A stretch of 64,000 bases of DNA from Streptomyces fradiae (GCF_041270065.1 NZ_CP065958.1:5766001-5830000), one strand, 5' to 3'; positions 44,881 to 53,709 are shown, counted from the first letter of the stretch. The notes: generated by a model from the letters alone, not told the origin. A program made the numbers and translations.

Positions 44881-45564
44881 TTGACTGACGGGTACGTGCA
44901 AAATATTTCAGTTGCCCCGGAATGGAACCCGGAAGGGATCCGGCTCGTTGTACCCGACGTGAGCACGACACCACCTGTTCTCGCCGCAGAGCTGGCACAG
45001 GCGTGGGCCGACATTCAGCGGCACCACCCCGAGCTGCCGGACCTTGCCGCGCCCGAGTCCCTGATCGGAGAGTCCTCGTCCGCCTGCGGCGCCGAGCTCT
45101 CCTTCGAGCGACTGCTCCACGAGGCAGTCCACGGCATCGCAGCCGCCCGAGGAGTCCGCGACACCTCCCGCGCCGGCCGCTATCACAACCGCAGATTCCT
45201 CGCGATCGCCGAGGAACTGGGCCTCGACCACCCCGAGGAACCGCATGCCAGCAGCGGCTTCTCCCTGGTCACCCTGAACCCGGAGGCCAAGCGGCGCTAC
45301 CGCACCACCATCGAGCGGCTCCAGCGCGCCCTGAAGGCCCACACCGTCGCCACCGCCGCCGACACCAAGCGTTCCTTCCGCGGACCGGCCGCCCGGCACG
45401 GCTCCTCGGGCGGCGGCGTGCGCGTGAAGGCCGTCTGCGACTGCGGGCGCAATGTGCGCGTGGTGCCCTCCGTGCTCGCCCAGGCGCCCATCATGTGCGG
45501 CGGCTGCGGAAAGCCCTTCCGCATCCCGGACAGCGTCGGCGAGACCGTGGGCGCCGCAAGCTGA
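44881..45564 (+). CDS. SprT-like zinc metalloprotein with C-terminal zinc ribbon
   Basis: 227 residues from TTG 44881 (MTDGYVQNISVAPEWNP), about seven bases after AAGGGA. RLLHEAVHGIAAARGVRDTS provides a HEXXH zinc motif at 80-84 and YHNRRFLAIAEELGLD matches the second SprT-type segment. Four cysteines, 186, 188, 206 and 209, form a ribbon near the end, like the SprT/Spartan zinc ribbon. Proteases of that group cleave DNA-protein crosslinks; a related role here is inference. In the 257-base gap before it, TGCCCGA-GT-TCGGGCA (44800-44815) is a perfect dyad. Confidence 0.75.
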   Translation: MTDGYVQNISVAPEWNPEGIRLVVPDVSTTPPVLAAELAQAWADIQRHHPELPDLAAPESLIGESSSACGAELSFERLLHEAVHGIAAARGVRDTSRAGRYHNRRFLAIAEELGLDHPEEPHASSGFSLVTLNPEAKRRYRTTIERLQRALKAHTVATAADTKRSFRGPAARHGSSGGGVRVKAVCDCGRNVRVVPSVLAQAPIMCGGCGKPFRIPDSVGETVGAAS

Positions 45565-45718
45565 CCCTCCGGGGTGTGGCACAATGGCTAGCTGTACTCG
45601 ACAGTCGCACAGGACCCCTCTCTCCTCCGGCTGACGCGTCCATCGGGCACCCGAGTACCGCAACCCCACGTGGCATCTCAAGTGCCCAACCACGTCAAGT
45701 TCAGGAGACACCACTCCA

Positions 45719-46162
45719 GTGGCAGTCAAGATCAAGCTCAAGCGCCTCGGCAAGATCCGCCAGCCGCACTACCGCATCGTCGTCGCCGACTCCCGCACCC
45801 GCCGGGACGGTCGTGCGATCGAGGAGATCGGCCTCTACCACCCGACGTACAACCCGTCGCGCATCGAGGTCGACTCCGAGCGTGCGCAGTACTGGCTGTC
45901 CGTCGGCGCCCAGCCGACCGAGCCGGTTCTCGCCATCCTGAAGCTCACCGGCGACTGGCAGAAGCACAAGGGCCTCCCGGCCCCGGAGAAGCCGCTGCTG
46001 GCCCCGGCGACCAAGGAAGCCAAGCGCGCCTCCTTCGACGAGTTCGCCAAGGCTCTCGAGGGTGACGACACCAAGGGTGAGGCCATCACCCAGAAGGCCA
46101 AGAAGGCCGACAAGAAGGCGGACGAGGCCGCGGCCGAGTCCACCGAGTCGACCGAGGCCTGA
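45719..46162 (+). CDS. rpsP: Ribosomal protein S16
   Basis: 147 residues from GTG 45719, behind [25 protein letters not shown] and [20 protein letters not shown] are the S16 signatures. The Ala/Lys/Glu-rich tail after about residue 95 ([18 protein letters not shown]) is the actinobacterial extension beyond the 82-residue E. coli protein. First gene of the rpsP-khpA-rimM-trmD-rplS cluster. Confidence 0.97.
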   Translation: MAVKIKLKRLGKIRQPHYRIVVADSRTRRDGRAIEEIGLYHPTYNPSRIEVDSERAQYWLSVGAQPTEPVLAILKLTGDWQKHKGLPAPEKPLLAPATKEAKRASFDEFAKALEGDDTKGEAITQKAKKADKKADEAAAESTESTEA

Positions 46163-46164
46163 TC

Positions 46165-46404
46165 ATGCTCGAGGAGGCTCTCGAGCACCTCGTGAAGGGC
46201 ATCGTCGAAAACCCCGACGACGTGCAGGTCGCCTCGCGCAACCTGCGCCGGGGTCGCGTTCTCGAGGTCCGGGTCCACCCGGACGACCTCGGCAAGGTGA
46301 TCGGCCGCAACGGCCGCACCGCGCGCGCCCTGCGCACCGTCGTGGGTGCCATCGGCGGCCGCGGCATCCGCGTCGACCTCGTCGACGTGGACCAGGTCCG
46401 CTGA
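46165..46404 (+). CDS. khpA: KH-domain RNA-binding protein KhpA
   Basis: 79 residues, a single type II KH domain. The GxxG loop is GRNG at 47-50 within DDLGKVIGRNGRTARALRTV. It begins two bases after the rpsP stop and is probably translationally coupled. KhpA proteins bind RNA and in Firmicutes partner KhpB (Jag) in cell elongation control; no khpB lies in this window. Confidence 0.93.
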   Translation: MLEEALEHLVKGIVENPDDVQVASRNLRRGRVLEVRVHPDDLGKVIGRNGRTARALRTVVGAIGGRGIRVDLVDVDQVR

Positions 46405-46419
46405 AAGTTTGACACCGGC

Positions 46420-46456
46420 ACGGGCCGGGGAGGGCGCACGCGCCCGCCCCGGCCCG
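46420..46456 (+). terminator. GC-rich hairpin between khpA and rimM
   Basis: ACGGGCCGGGG pairs perfectly with CCCCGGCCCGT, and inside it GGGCG-CAC-GCGCCC forms a smaller stem. It interrupts an otherwise contiguous ribosome operon, so it may attenuate read-through from rpsP-khpA into rimM-trmD or act as an RNA processing site. Confidence 0.6.
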
Positions 46457-46482
46457 TTGCCGTATCGACAGGAGTGTTATCA

Positions 46483-47085
46483 GTGCAGTTGGTAGTCGCG
46501 CGGATCGGCCGCGCCCACGGGATCAAGGGCGAGGTCACCGTCGAGGTGCGGACCGACGAGCCCGAGCTGCGGCTCGGACCCGGCGCCGTCCTGCACACGG
46601 ACCCGGCCTCCGCCGGGCCGCTCACCATCGAGACCGGCCGGGTGCACAGCGGCCGGCTGCTGCTGCGCTTCGAGGGCGTCCGTGACCGCAACGGCGCCGA
46701 GGCCCTGCGCAACACCCTCCTCATCGCCGACGTCGACCCCGACGAGCTGCCCGAGGAGGAGGACGAGTACTACGACCACCAGCTGGTCGACCTCGACGTC
46801 GTCCTCGCCGACGGCACCGAGATCGGCGTGATCAGCGAGATCTCCCACCTGCCGTCCCAGGACCTGTTCATCGTCGAGCGGCCCGACGGCAGCGAGGTCA
46901 TGATCCCCTTCGTCTCGGAGATCGTCACCGAGATCGACCTGGAGAACCAGCGTGCCGTCATCACCCCGCCGCCCGGACTGATCGACGACAGCCAGGCCGT
47001 CATCGACTCGTCGCGCGACGAGGACCAGGGTGACGAGGGCGCCGATTCCGACGGCTCCGACGACTCCGGCAAGGACGCGGTCTGA
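46483..47085 (+). CDS. rimM: Ribosome maturation factor RimM
   Basis: 200 residues from GTG 46483, eight bases after [26 protein letters not shown] is the RimM N-terminal barrel signature, and [20 protein letters not shown] then [20 protein letters not shown] begin and fill the PRC domain. It assists 30S assembly by binding S19. The Asp/Ser-rich tail is an extension. The stop TGA shares its A with the trmD ATG. Confidence 0.96.
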   Translation: MQLVVARIGRAHGIKGEVTVEVRTDEPELRLGPGAVLHTDPASAGPLTIETGRVHSGRLLLRFEGVRDRNGAEALRNTLLIADVDPDELPEEEDEYYDHQLVDLDVVLADGTEIGVISEISHLPSQDLFIVERPDGSEVMIPFVSEIVTEIDLENQRAVITPPPGLIDDSQAVIDSSRDEDQGDEGADSDGSDDSGKDAV

Positions 47086-47906
47086 TGCGCCTCGACGTCG
47101 TCACGATCTTCCCCGAATACCTCGAACCGCTGAACGTCTCGCTGGTCGGCAAGGCCCGCGCCCGCGGCCAGCTCGACGTGCACGTCCACGACCTGCGGGA
47201 CTGGACGTACGACCGCCACAACACCGTCGACGACACCCCGTACGGCGGCGGCCCCGGCATGGTCATGAAGACCGGGCCCTGGGGCGACTGCCTCGACCAG
47301 ACCCTCGCCGACGGCTTCGAGGCCGGCGCCCACGGCCCGGTCCTCGTCGTGCCCACCCCCAGCGGCCGCCCCTTCACCCAGGAACTCGCCGTCGAGCTCT
47401 CCGAGCGGCCCTGGCTGATCTTCACGCCCGCCCGCTACGAGGGCATCGACCGGCGCGTGATGGACGAGTACGCCACCCGGATGCCGGTCTACGAGGTGTC
47501 CATCGGCGACTACGTCCTGGCCGGCGGCGAGGCCGCGGTCCTGGTGATCACCGAGGCCGTCGCCCGCCTGCTGCCCGGCGTCCTCGGCAACGCCGAGTCG
47601 CACCAGGACGACTCCTTCGCCCCCGGCGCCATGGCCAACCTCCTCGAAGGCCCCGTCTACACCAAGCCCCCGGAGTGGCGCGGCCGCGGCATCCCGGACG
47701 TGCTGCTCAGCGGCCACCACGGCAAGATCGCCCGCTGGCGCCGGGACGAGGCGCTGCGCCGTACCGTCGCCCACCGCCCCGATCTCGTCGAGCGCACCGA
47801 CCCGGCCGCCTTCGACAAGAAGGACCGGGAGATCCTCTCCATGCTTGGCTGGGCCCCCGAGCCCGGCGGCCGATTTTGGCGCGGGCCGGAGGCCGTGGAA
47901 GAATAG
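47085..47906 (+). CDS. trmD: tRNA (guanine37-N1)-methyltransferase TrmD
   Basis: 273 residues. [20 protein letters not shown] is the N terminus, DDTPYGGGPGMVMK the substrate loop and RYEGIDRRVMDE with SIGDYVLAGGEAAVLVITEA the SPOUT trefoil knot that holds SAM. It methylates G37 of tRNAs and prevents frameshifting. Overlaps rimM by one base. Confidence 0.97.
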   Translation: MRLDVVTIFPEYLEPLNVSLVGKARARGQLDVHVHDLRDWTYDRHNTVDDTPYGGGPGMVMKTGPWGDCLDQTLADGFEAGAHGPVLVVPTPSGRPFTQELAVELSERPWLIFTPARYEGIDRRVMDEYATRMPVYEVSIGDYVLAGGEAAVLVITEAVARLLPGVLGNAESHQDDSFAPGAMANLLEGPVYTKPPEWRGRGIPDVLLSGHHGKIARWRRDEALRRTVAHRPDLVERTDPAAFDKKDREILSMLGWAPEPGGRFWRGPEAVEE

Positions 47907-47996
47907 GCCGCTGTCGTACGTCCGGCGCGCGCCCCTGCCACAGGGGGATGGACGCCTGCCAGGGACGGACGACCCTCTCCATCCGTTCGTACGTAC

Positions 47997-48020
47997 CGCT
48001 GATGACCTGTGGCATCAGCG
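47997..48020 (+). promoter_or_regulatory. Hairpin abutting the rplS ribosome binding site
   Basis: CGCTGATG pairs perfectly with CATCAGCG around ACCTGTGG, and the Shine-Dalgarno AGGAAAG of rplS begins one base after the stem. Such a placement is typical of translation control or a terminator-like element in ribosomal-protein leaders. Whether L19 binds it is unknown. Confidence 0.45.
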
Positions 48021-48035
48021 AGGAAAGAGACCTCC

Positions 48036-48386
48036 ATGGCCTCCCTGCTCGACCAGGTCAACGCCGGCACCCTGCGTTCCGACGTTCCGGCCTTCCGCCC
48101 CGGCGACACCGTGAACGTCCACGTTCGCGTCATCGAGGGCAACCGCTCCCGCATCCAGCAGTTCAAGGGTGTCGTCATCCGCCGTCAGGGCTCGGGCGTC
48201 TCCGAGACCTTCACGGTCCGCAAGGTCTCGTTCTCCGTCGGCGTCGAGCGCACCTTCCCGGTGCACAGCCCGATCTTCGAGAAGATCGAGCTCGTCTCCC
48301 GCGGTGACGTCCGTCGCGCCAAGCTCTACTACCTCCGTGAGCTGCGCGGCAAGGCTGCCAAGATCAAGGAGAAGCGCGACAACTGA
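48036..48386 (+). CDS. rplS: Ribosomal protein L19
   Basis: 116 residues from ATG 48036 ([20 protein letters not shown]) behind GAGGAAAGAGA; an upstream ATG at 48009 would read through the leader hairpin. [20 protein letters not shown] and [20 protein letters not shown] are the L19 core. It sits at the 30S-50S interface. The 129-base gap after trmD carries a leader with a hairpin. Confidence 0.97.
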   Translation: MASLLDQVNAGTLRSDVPAFRPGDTVNVHVRVIEGNRSRIQQFKGVVIRRQGSGVSETFTVRKVSFSVGVERTFPVHSPIFEKIELVSRGDVRRAKLYYLRELRGKAAKIKEKRDN

Positions 48387-48424
48387 GCATCGGCCCACAG
48401 GGTGGCGGGATAGGCTCGCCCCCG

Positions 48425-49291
48425 ATGGACACCGAAGCACAGCACACGGAGCGCGACCGCTCCTCCGGCGAGGAGGAGCGGTCGCGCTCCGCGCGCGTTT
48501 CCGGGCCCGACGGCGAAGCGGGTCCCGAGGGCGGGGCGGCGCAGCCGGAGGGACCGGAGGACCCGGAGGAGCAGGGGGACCCGGAGGACGCGTCGGAGGA
48601 GAGCGAGCAGCCGGGCGGGGTGCTGACCTGGCGGCGTACGGGCCTCATCGGCGTCGCCTGCATGGTCTTCCTGCTGCTCTTCAGCCACTTCGTGCTCCAG
48701 CCCTTCCTGGTGCCCAGCAGCTCGATGGAGCCCACCCTCCAGGTCGGCGACCGGATCCTGGTCAACAAGCTGGCGTACCGTTTCGGCAATGAGCCGCGCC
48801 GCGGTGACGTGGTGGTCTTCGACGGCACCGGCTCCTTCGTCCAGGAACAGCCCGCCGGGAACCCGGTCACCGGTCTGCTGCACGACGCGGCCGCCGCCCT
48901 CGGCCTCGCCGAGCCCGACGAGACCGACTTCGTGAAACGGGTCGTCGGCACCGGCGGCGACCGGGTGGTCTGCTGCGACAAGGCCGGCCGGCTTACCGTC
49001 AACGGCGTGCCCGTGACCGAGACGTACGTGAAGCTCGGCGACCGCCCCTCCGACGTGCCCTTCGACATCGTCGTCCCCGACGGCACCCTGTGGGTGATGG
49101 GCGACCACCGCAGCCAGTCCAGCGACTCCCGCGACCACCTCGGCCAGCCCGGCGGCGGAGTGGTCCCGGTCGAGCAGGTCATCGGCCGCGCCGACTGGAT
49201 CGGCTGGCCGGTCGGCCGCTGGTCCACCGTCCCGGACACCGACGCCTTCGACGCCGTACCGCAGTGGACGGGACCGGGCGGGCATGGGTAG
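48425..49291 (+). CDS. sipW: Type I signal peptidase, first of four (SipW)
   Basis: 288 residues. A long acidic cytosolic N terminus (about 65 residues, rich in Glu and Pro) precedes a membrane segment at 73-90. The catalytic serine is Ser100 in FLVPSSSMEPTLQVGDRILV, and the general-base lysine is in FVKRVVGTGGDRVVC. WVMGDHRSQSSDSRDHLG is box E. It cleaves signal peptides of exported proteins. TAGGCT at 48411-48416, eight bases before the ATG, and no Shine-Dalgarno point to a leaderless start. It heads the sipWXYZ cluster known in Streptomyces. Confidence 0.92.
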   Translation: MDTEAQHTERDRSSGEEERSRSARVSGPDGEAGPEGGAAQPEGPEDPEEQGDPEDASEESEQPGGVLTWRRTGLIGVACMVFLLLFSHFVLQPFLVPSSSMEPTLQVGDRILVNKLAYRFGNEPRRGDVVVFDGTGSFVQEQPAGNPVTGLLHDAAAALGLAEPDETDFVKRVVGTGGDRVVCCDKAGRLTVNGVPVTETYVKLGDRPSDVPFDIVVPDGTLWVMGDHRSQSSDSRDHLGQPGGGVVPVEQVIGRADWIGWPVGRWSTVPDTDAFDAVPQWTGPGGHG

Positions 49292-50402
49292 GCGGGGCAA
49301 GGCCCCCGCCGGCCGCCGCGGCACCCCGGGCGCCGCCGAGGGCTCCGGGCTGCCGGACGACGGGGGCCGCGCGCCCGCGGGGCGGGCCGAGCGGCGCAAG
49401 CTCGCCCGCAAGGTCAAGCGGCGCCGGCGGCGCTCCGCGATCACCGAGATCCCGCTGCTCGTCACCGTCGCCGTACTGATCGCACTGGTCCTGAAGACCT
49501 TCCTGGTGCAGGCCTTCGTGATCCCCTCGGGCTCGATGGAGCAGACCATCCGGATCGACGACCGGGTGCTGGTCGACAAGCTGACACCCTGGTTCGGCGC
49601 CCAGCCGGAACGCGGCGACGTCGTGGTGTTCAAGGACCCTGGCAACTGGCTTCAGCAGGAGACCGCGCCGCCGTCCGACGACCCGGTGGGCGTCAAGCAG
49701 CTCAAGCAGGCGCTGACCTTCATCGGCCTGCTGCCCTCGGCCGACGAGCGGGACCTGATCAAGCGGGTCGTCGCGGTCGGCGGGGACACGGTGAAGTGCT
49801 GCGGCGCCGACGGGCGGCTCACGGTCAACGGCGTACCGCTGGACGAACCGTATCTGCACCCCGGGAACGTGCCCTCGACGATTCCGTTCGAGGTGAAGGT
49901 CCCGGCGGGCAGGGTCTTCGTGATGGGCGACCACCGCTCCGACTCCGCCGACTCGCGCTTCCACCTCGACGAGCCGGAGCACGGCACGGTCTCCGTGGAC
50001 CAGATCGTCGGCCGGGCCGTGGTGATCGCCTGGCCGGTCGGCCACTGGCGCCGGCTCGAGGAGCGCGCCACCTTCGCCTCCGTACCGGATCCGAACCCGA
50101 ACGCGAACCCGAACACGAACCCGGATCCGGCTGCGGGGCACGGGGCGGCCGCGGCCGAATCCACAGGTCTGTCGCATAGGGTGTCCCAGCGCAATCTCAA
50201 CGGATTGCCCGGGCTCCCGACCCCTGCGGAACTTCTGCTCGTTATGGGAGTGGTGGGCCTGTCCCTGTTCCGGGACGGGCGGTGGCACGGACTGAGGAGT
50301 GGATGTGGGGGATTTGGCCGTCGGCGCGCGATCAGGACACGACGAGCCCGACGAGAGGCCCGAGCGCTCCGCGAGCCCCGAGCGCCCCGAGCAGGGTCCT
50401 GA
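49284..50402 (+). CDS. sipX: Type I signal peptidase, second of four (SipX)
   Basis: 372 residues. After a very basic stretch (ERRKLARKVKRRRRRS) comes a membrane helix at about 54-73, then FVIPSGSMEQTIRIDDRVLV with Ser84 and LIKRVVAVGGDTVKCC with the catalytic Lys. FVMGDHRSDSADSRFHLD follows. A second hydrophobic segment near 325-340 (LLLVMGVVGLSLF) gives a C-terminal anchor. It starts inside the end of sipW (8-base overlap) and its last 98 bases overlap the start of sipY. The Arg-rich end within that overlap is unlike the rest. Confidence 0.9.
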   Translation: MGRRGKAPAGRRGTPGAAEGSGLPDDGGRAPAGRAERRKLARKVKRRRRRSAITEIPLLVTVAVLIALVLKTFLVQAFVIPSGSMEQTIRIDDRVLVDKLTPWFGAQPERGDVVVFKDPGNWLQQETAPPSDDPVGVKQLKQALTFIGLLPSADERDLIKRVVAVGGDTVKCCGADGRLTVNGVPLDEPYLHPGNVPSTIPFEVKVPAGRVFVMGDHRSDSADSRFHLDEPEHGTVSVDQIVGRAVVIAWPVGHWRRLEERATFASVPDPNPNANPNTNPDPAAGHGAAAAESTGLSHRVSQRNLNGLPGLPTPAELLLVMGVVGLSLFRDGRWHGLRSGCGGFGRRRAIRTRRARREARALREPRAPRAGS

Positions 50403-51357
50403 CCGAGGCTTTGACCAGGGCGGTACGGACCCGGGCACGGGTCCGGTGGACGGCCCCGCCGACGGCGGCTCCGGCGACCACGGGGACGGCGACGGGGACG
50501 GCGACGACGAGCGTTCCGGGCACGGCGGCCGCGGCCCGAACCGGCCCCGTTCCTTCTGGAAGGAACTGCCCCTGCTCATCGGCATCGCGCTCGTGCTCGC
50601 GCTGCTGATCAAGACCTTCCTGGTGCAGGCCTTCTCGATCCCCTCCGACTCGATGATGAACACGCTGCAGCGCGGCGACCGGGTCCTCGTCGACAAGCTC
50701 ACCCCGTGGTTCGGCTCGGAGCCCGAGCGCGGCGAGGTCGTCGTCTTCCACGACCCGGGCGGCTGGCTGGAAGAGGCCAACACCCCCGAGCCGAACGTCG
50801 TGCAGAAGGTCCTCAGCTTCATCGGCCTCATGCCGTCCGCCGAGGAGAAGGACCTGATCAAGCGGGTCATCGCGGTCGGCGGCGACACCGTCTCCTGCAA
50901 GGAGGGCGGCAAGGTCGTCGTCAATGGCAAGGAGCTCGACGAGAGCGCCTACCTGCACCCCGGCTCGGTGCCCTGCGACCCGGCGTTCGGCCCGGTCAAG
51001 GTTCCCGAGGGCCGCATCTGGGTGATGGGCGACAACCGGCAGAACTCGCTGGACTCCCGCTTCCACATGGAGCTCCCAGGCGGCGGCACGGTCTCCAACG
51101 ACGAGGTCGTGGGCCGCGCCGTGGTCATCGCCTGGCCGGTCACCCGCTGGTCCACCCTGCCCGTCCCGGACACCTTCGACCAGCCCGGCCTCAACCAGGC
51201 GCTGGCCGCGGCCCCCGGCGCCGCCCCGGCCGCCCTCGGCCTCGCCGGAGCGCTGCCGCTGGTCCTGTGGCGGCGGCGCAGGAAGCAGAGCGCCGGCCAC
51301 GGCGAGCAGAACGCCGACCACGGCGCGGAGACCGTCAGCCATACCGCGGAGAGGTGA
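50305..51357 (+). CDS. sipY: Type I signal peptidase, third of four (SipY)
   Basis: 350 residues from GTG 50305 (MGDLAVGARSGHDEPDERPE), five bases after GAGGAG; GTG 50299 would add two residues. A long acidic, Gly/Asp-rich cytosolic segment (about 85 residues) precedes the membrane helix (LPLLIGIALVLALLIKTFLV) and FSIPSDSMMNTLQRGDRVLV with the catalytic Ser. LIKRVIAVGGDTVSC holds Lys and IWVMGDNRQNSLDSRFHM is box E. A C-terminal hydrophobic anchor is present near 310-325. By homology with S. lividans, SipY is a major signal peptidase; that is family knowledge. Confidence 0.9.
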   Translation: MGDLAVGARSGHDEPDERPERSASPERPEQGPDRGFDQGGTDPGTGPVDGPADGGSGDHGDGDGDGDDERSGHGGRGPNRPRSFWKELPLLIGIALVLALLIKTFLVQAFSIPSDSMMNTLQRGDRVLVDKLTPWFGSEPERGEVVVFHDPGGWLEEANTPEPNVVQKVLSFIGLMPSAEEKDLIKRVIAVGGDTVSCKEGGKVVVNGKELDESAYLHPGSVPCDPAFGPVKVPEGRIWVMGDNRQNSLDSRFHMELPGGGTVSNDEVVGRAVVIAWPVTRWSTLPVPDTFDQPGLNQALAAAPGAAPAALGLAGALPLVLWRRRRKQSAGHGEQNADHGAETVSHTAER

Positions 51358-51420
51358 CCCGCGGGTAGGGTGCCGTCCCGGACCGTCGCACGGACGGTCC
51401 GCGGATCCCCCGAGGTGCCC

Positions 51421-52218
51421 ATGAGCGTCACACCGCGCACATCGCCCGCAGCGCGTTCATCGCGTACCAAGGACGGCCGCGGCCGCCTCGGCAGTGTTCT
51501 GTCGGGGCTCGCCGTGGCCGTCGGCTGTGTGCTGTTCCTCGGCGGCTTCGTCGCCGGCGCGGTGCTCTACCAGCCGTACACCGTGCCCAGCGACTCCATG
51601 ACCCCGACGCTCGAGGTCGGCTCCAAGGTCCTCGCCGAGCGCGTCGACGGCGCCGACGTGCAGCGCGGCGACATCGTGGTCTTCCAGGACCCGCTGTGGG
51701 GCAACGTGCCCATGGTCAAGCGGGTCGTCGGCGTCGGCGGCGACACTCTCGCCTGCTGCGGCACCGACGGGCGGCTCACCCTCGGCGGCAAACCGGTCGA
51801 CGAAACCTACCTGCGCGCCGGGAAGACCCCCTCCGCGGAGAAGTTCACCGTGACCGTGCCCGAGGGAAGCCTCTTCCTCCTCGGCGACGAGCGGCACAAC
51901 TCGCTGGACTCCCGCGCCCACCTCCAGGACGCCTCCCACGGCTTCGTACCCCGCTCGTCCGTCCTCGGCCGGGTCGACGCTGTCGCCTGGCCCGCCCCGG
52001 GCGTCGTGGAACGGCCCGCCGGCTTCGCCGCCCTGCCCGGCGGCATCTCCACGCCCGGCCCGGTCGTGCCGCTCTTCACCGCGATCGTCGCCGGGTGTGT
52101 ACTGATCCTGGCGGGTGCCGCGTACGGGCCGGTGGCCCGGCGCATCGGCGGCGGCCGCAAGCCCGCGCCGCCGAAGACGAAGGCGGGGGTGGGGGAGAGG
52201 GACGCGGTGAGCGCATGA
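51421..52218 (+). CDS. sipZ: Type I signal peptidase, fourth of four (SipZ)
   Basis: 265 residues from ATG 51421 behind GAGGTG. A membrane helix at about 27-48 is followed by YTVPSDSMTPTLEVGSKVLA (catalytic Ser) and MVKRVVGVGGDTLACC (Lys). Box E reads LFLLGDERHNSLDSRAHL, with LLGDER where the other three have VMGD(H/N)R, and a second membrane anchor lies near 220-240. The nudix gene overlaps its stop by four bases, so sipZ and the nudix gene form the end of the operon. Confidence 0.92.
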   Translation: MSVTPRTSPAARSSRTKDGRGRLGSVLSGLAVAVGCVLFLGGFVAGAVLYQPYTVPSDSMTPTLEVGSKVLAERVDGADVQRGDIVVFQDPLWGNVPMVKRVVGVGGDTLACCGTDGRLTLGGKPVDETYLRAGKTPSAEKFTVTVPEGSLFLLGDERHNSLDSRAHLQDASHGFVPRSSVLGRVDAVAWPAPGVVERPAGFAALPGGISTPGPVVPLFTAIVAGCVLILAGAAYGPVARRIGGGRKPAPPKTKAGVGERDAVSA

Positions 52219-52838
52219 CGGAGAGCGGCGGCCGCGAGAGCGCGGCGGACACGGCGATCGGGCGCGCGGGTACGGCGGACACGGCGACCGGGCGCGGAGG
52301 CGCGGCGGGCACGGACATCGCTCGCGGCGGCGCGGCGGGGCCGGAGGCCGGCGCGGCGGAGGTCCGGCGGGTGGCGCGGGTCGTGCTGCTCGACCCCGAC
52401 GACCGGATCCTCCTCCTGCACGGGCACGAGCCCGACGACCCCGACCGGACCTGGTGGTTCACCCCCGGCGGCGGCCTGGAGGGCGACGAGAGCCGCGAGC
52501 AGGCCGCGCTGCGCGAACTCGCCGAGGAGACCGGCATCACCGACATCGAGCTCGGGCCGGTGCTGTGGCGGCGCTACTGCTCGTTCCCGTTCGCCGGCCG
52601 CCGCTGGGACCAGGACGAGTGGTACTACCTGGCCCGTACGACCCAGACGGCGACCGCCCCGAGCGGCCTCACCGAGCTGGAGACCCGCAGCGTCTCCGGC
52701 CTGAGATGGTGGACCTCCGCCGAACTGTCGGTGGCCCGTGAGACGGTGTACCCCGACAGACTCGCCGAGCTGCTTGACACACTGCTCGACGAAGGACCCC
52801 CGAGCCCGCCGCTCGATCTGGCCCCGGAAATCGTTTAG
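52215..52838 (+). CDS. Nudix hydrolase
   Basis: 207 residues. The first 55 are Gly/Ala/Arg-rich and include [22 protein letters not shown] repeats, apparently disordered. The Nudix box GGGLEGDESREQAALRELAE followed by ETGI, matching GX5EX7REUXEEXGU, is at about 88-111, after WWFTPGGG. Substrate, a nucleoside diphosphate linked to X, cannot be told. Overlaps sipZ by ATGA. Confidence 0.9.
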   Translation: MTESGGRESAADTAIGRAGTADTATGRGGAAGTDIARGGAAGPEAGAAEVRRVARVVLLDPDDRILLLHGHEPDDPDRTWWFTPGGGLEGDESREQAALRELAEETGITDIELGPVLWRRYCSFPFAGRRWDQDEWYYLARTTQTATAPSGLTELETRSVSGLRWWTSAELSVARETVYPDRLAELLDTLLDEGPPSPPLDLAPEIV

Positions 52839-52893
52839 GGGCCCGGGCGACTGGCGCACAATAGGGGGACGCACGGCTGAAGGGGAACATGCC

Positions 52894-53202
52894 ATGAGCG
52901 CCGAGGACCTCGAGAAGTACGAGACCGAGATGGAGCTGAAGCTCTACCGGGAGTACCGCGACGTCGTCGGGCTGTTCAAATACGTGATCGAGACCGAGCG
53001 GCGCTTCTACCTCACCAACGACTACGAGATGCAGGTGCACTCGGTCCAGGGCGAGGTCTTCTTCGAGGTCTCCATGGCCGACGCCTGGGTCTGGGACATG
53101 TACCGGCCCGCCCGCTTCGTGAAGCAGGTCCGCGTCCTCACCTTCAAGGACGTCAACATCGAGGAGCTCAACAAGACGGACCTGGAGCTCCCCGGCAGCT
53201 GA
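52894..53202 (+). CDS. DUF2469 family protein
   Basis: 102 residues, MSAEDLEKYETEMELKLYRE onward, with a cluster of aromatic residues (YRDVVGLFKYVIETERRFYL, then DAWVWDMYRPARFVKQVRVL). It matches the short, highly conserved actinobacterial DUF2469 family as I recall it, whose genes usually lie near rnhB or yraN. Start ATG 52894 behind AAGGGGAA. CACAAT at 52857-52862 may be its -10 box. Function unknown. Confidence 0.88.
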   Translation: MSAEDLEKYETEMELKLYREYRDVVGLFKYVIETERRFYLTNDYEMQVHSVQGEVFFEVSMADAWVWDMYRPARFVKQVRVLTFKDVNIEELNKTDLELPGS

Positions 53203-53240
53203 CCCGGGTCGCACCGCAATCCCTCGAAAGAGGGAGGGGG

Positions 53241-53267
53241 TTTTCCACAAGCGGTGGGTTGTCCACA
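53241..53267 (+). promoter_or_regulatory. Pair of DnaA boxes upstream of yraN-yifB-dprA
   Basis: TTTTCCACA (53241-53249) and TTGTCCACA (53259-53267) lie in the same orientation with a 9-bp spacer. TTGTCCACA is the preferred Streptomyces DnaA box; the first differs at one position. They occupy the 120-base gap between DUF2469 and yraN. A dyad GTGAC-N5-GTCAC follows at 53284-53298. Confidence 0.6.
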
Positions 53268-53322
53268 GCCGTGCACACGCAGCGTGACAATGCGTCACAG
53301 TCGGTGCCGGAGGTGGTACCGC

Positions 53323-53709
53323 ATGAACGCGACCCGAGCACTCGGACGGTACGGCGAAGACATCGCCGCCCGCCGGCTCACCGACACCGGCCTGCACATC
53401 CTCGCCAGGAACTGGCGCTGCGGCCGGACCGGAGAAATCGACATCGTCGCCCGCGACGGCGACACCCTCGTCATTTGCGAGGTCAAGACCCGCCGCGACG
53501 GCGCCTTCGAACACCCGATGGCAGCCGTCACCCCACGCAAGGCCGAACGGCTCCGGCACCTCGCCGCCTGCTGGCTCGACCGGCACGGCGGACCACCGGG
53601 CGGACCCGCCGGCGGACCCACCAGCGGCGCCGTCCGCATCGACCTCGTCGGCGTCCTCCTGCCCCGCCGCGGCGCACCCGTCGTCACCCACGCCCAGGGG
53701 GTGGCCTGA
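53323..53709 (+). CDS. yraN: YraN/UPF0102 family endonuclease-like protein
   Basis: 128 residues from ATG 53323 behind [48 protein letters not shown] and [14 protein letters not shown] match the family; the GEIDIVARD...EVK run is the restriction-endonuclease-like metal motif D-X(n)-E-X-K. Its role is unclear; it travels with yifB and dprA in many bacteria. Stop TGA shares one base with the yifB ATG. Confidence 0.93.
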   Translation: MNATRALGRYGEDIAARRLTDTGLHILARNWRCGRTGEIDIVARDGDTLVICEVKTRRDGAFEHPMAAVTPRKAERLRHLAACWLDRHGGPPGGPAGGPTSGAVRIDLVGVLLPRRGAPVVTHAQGVA

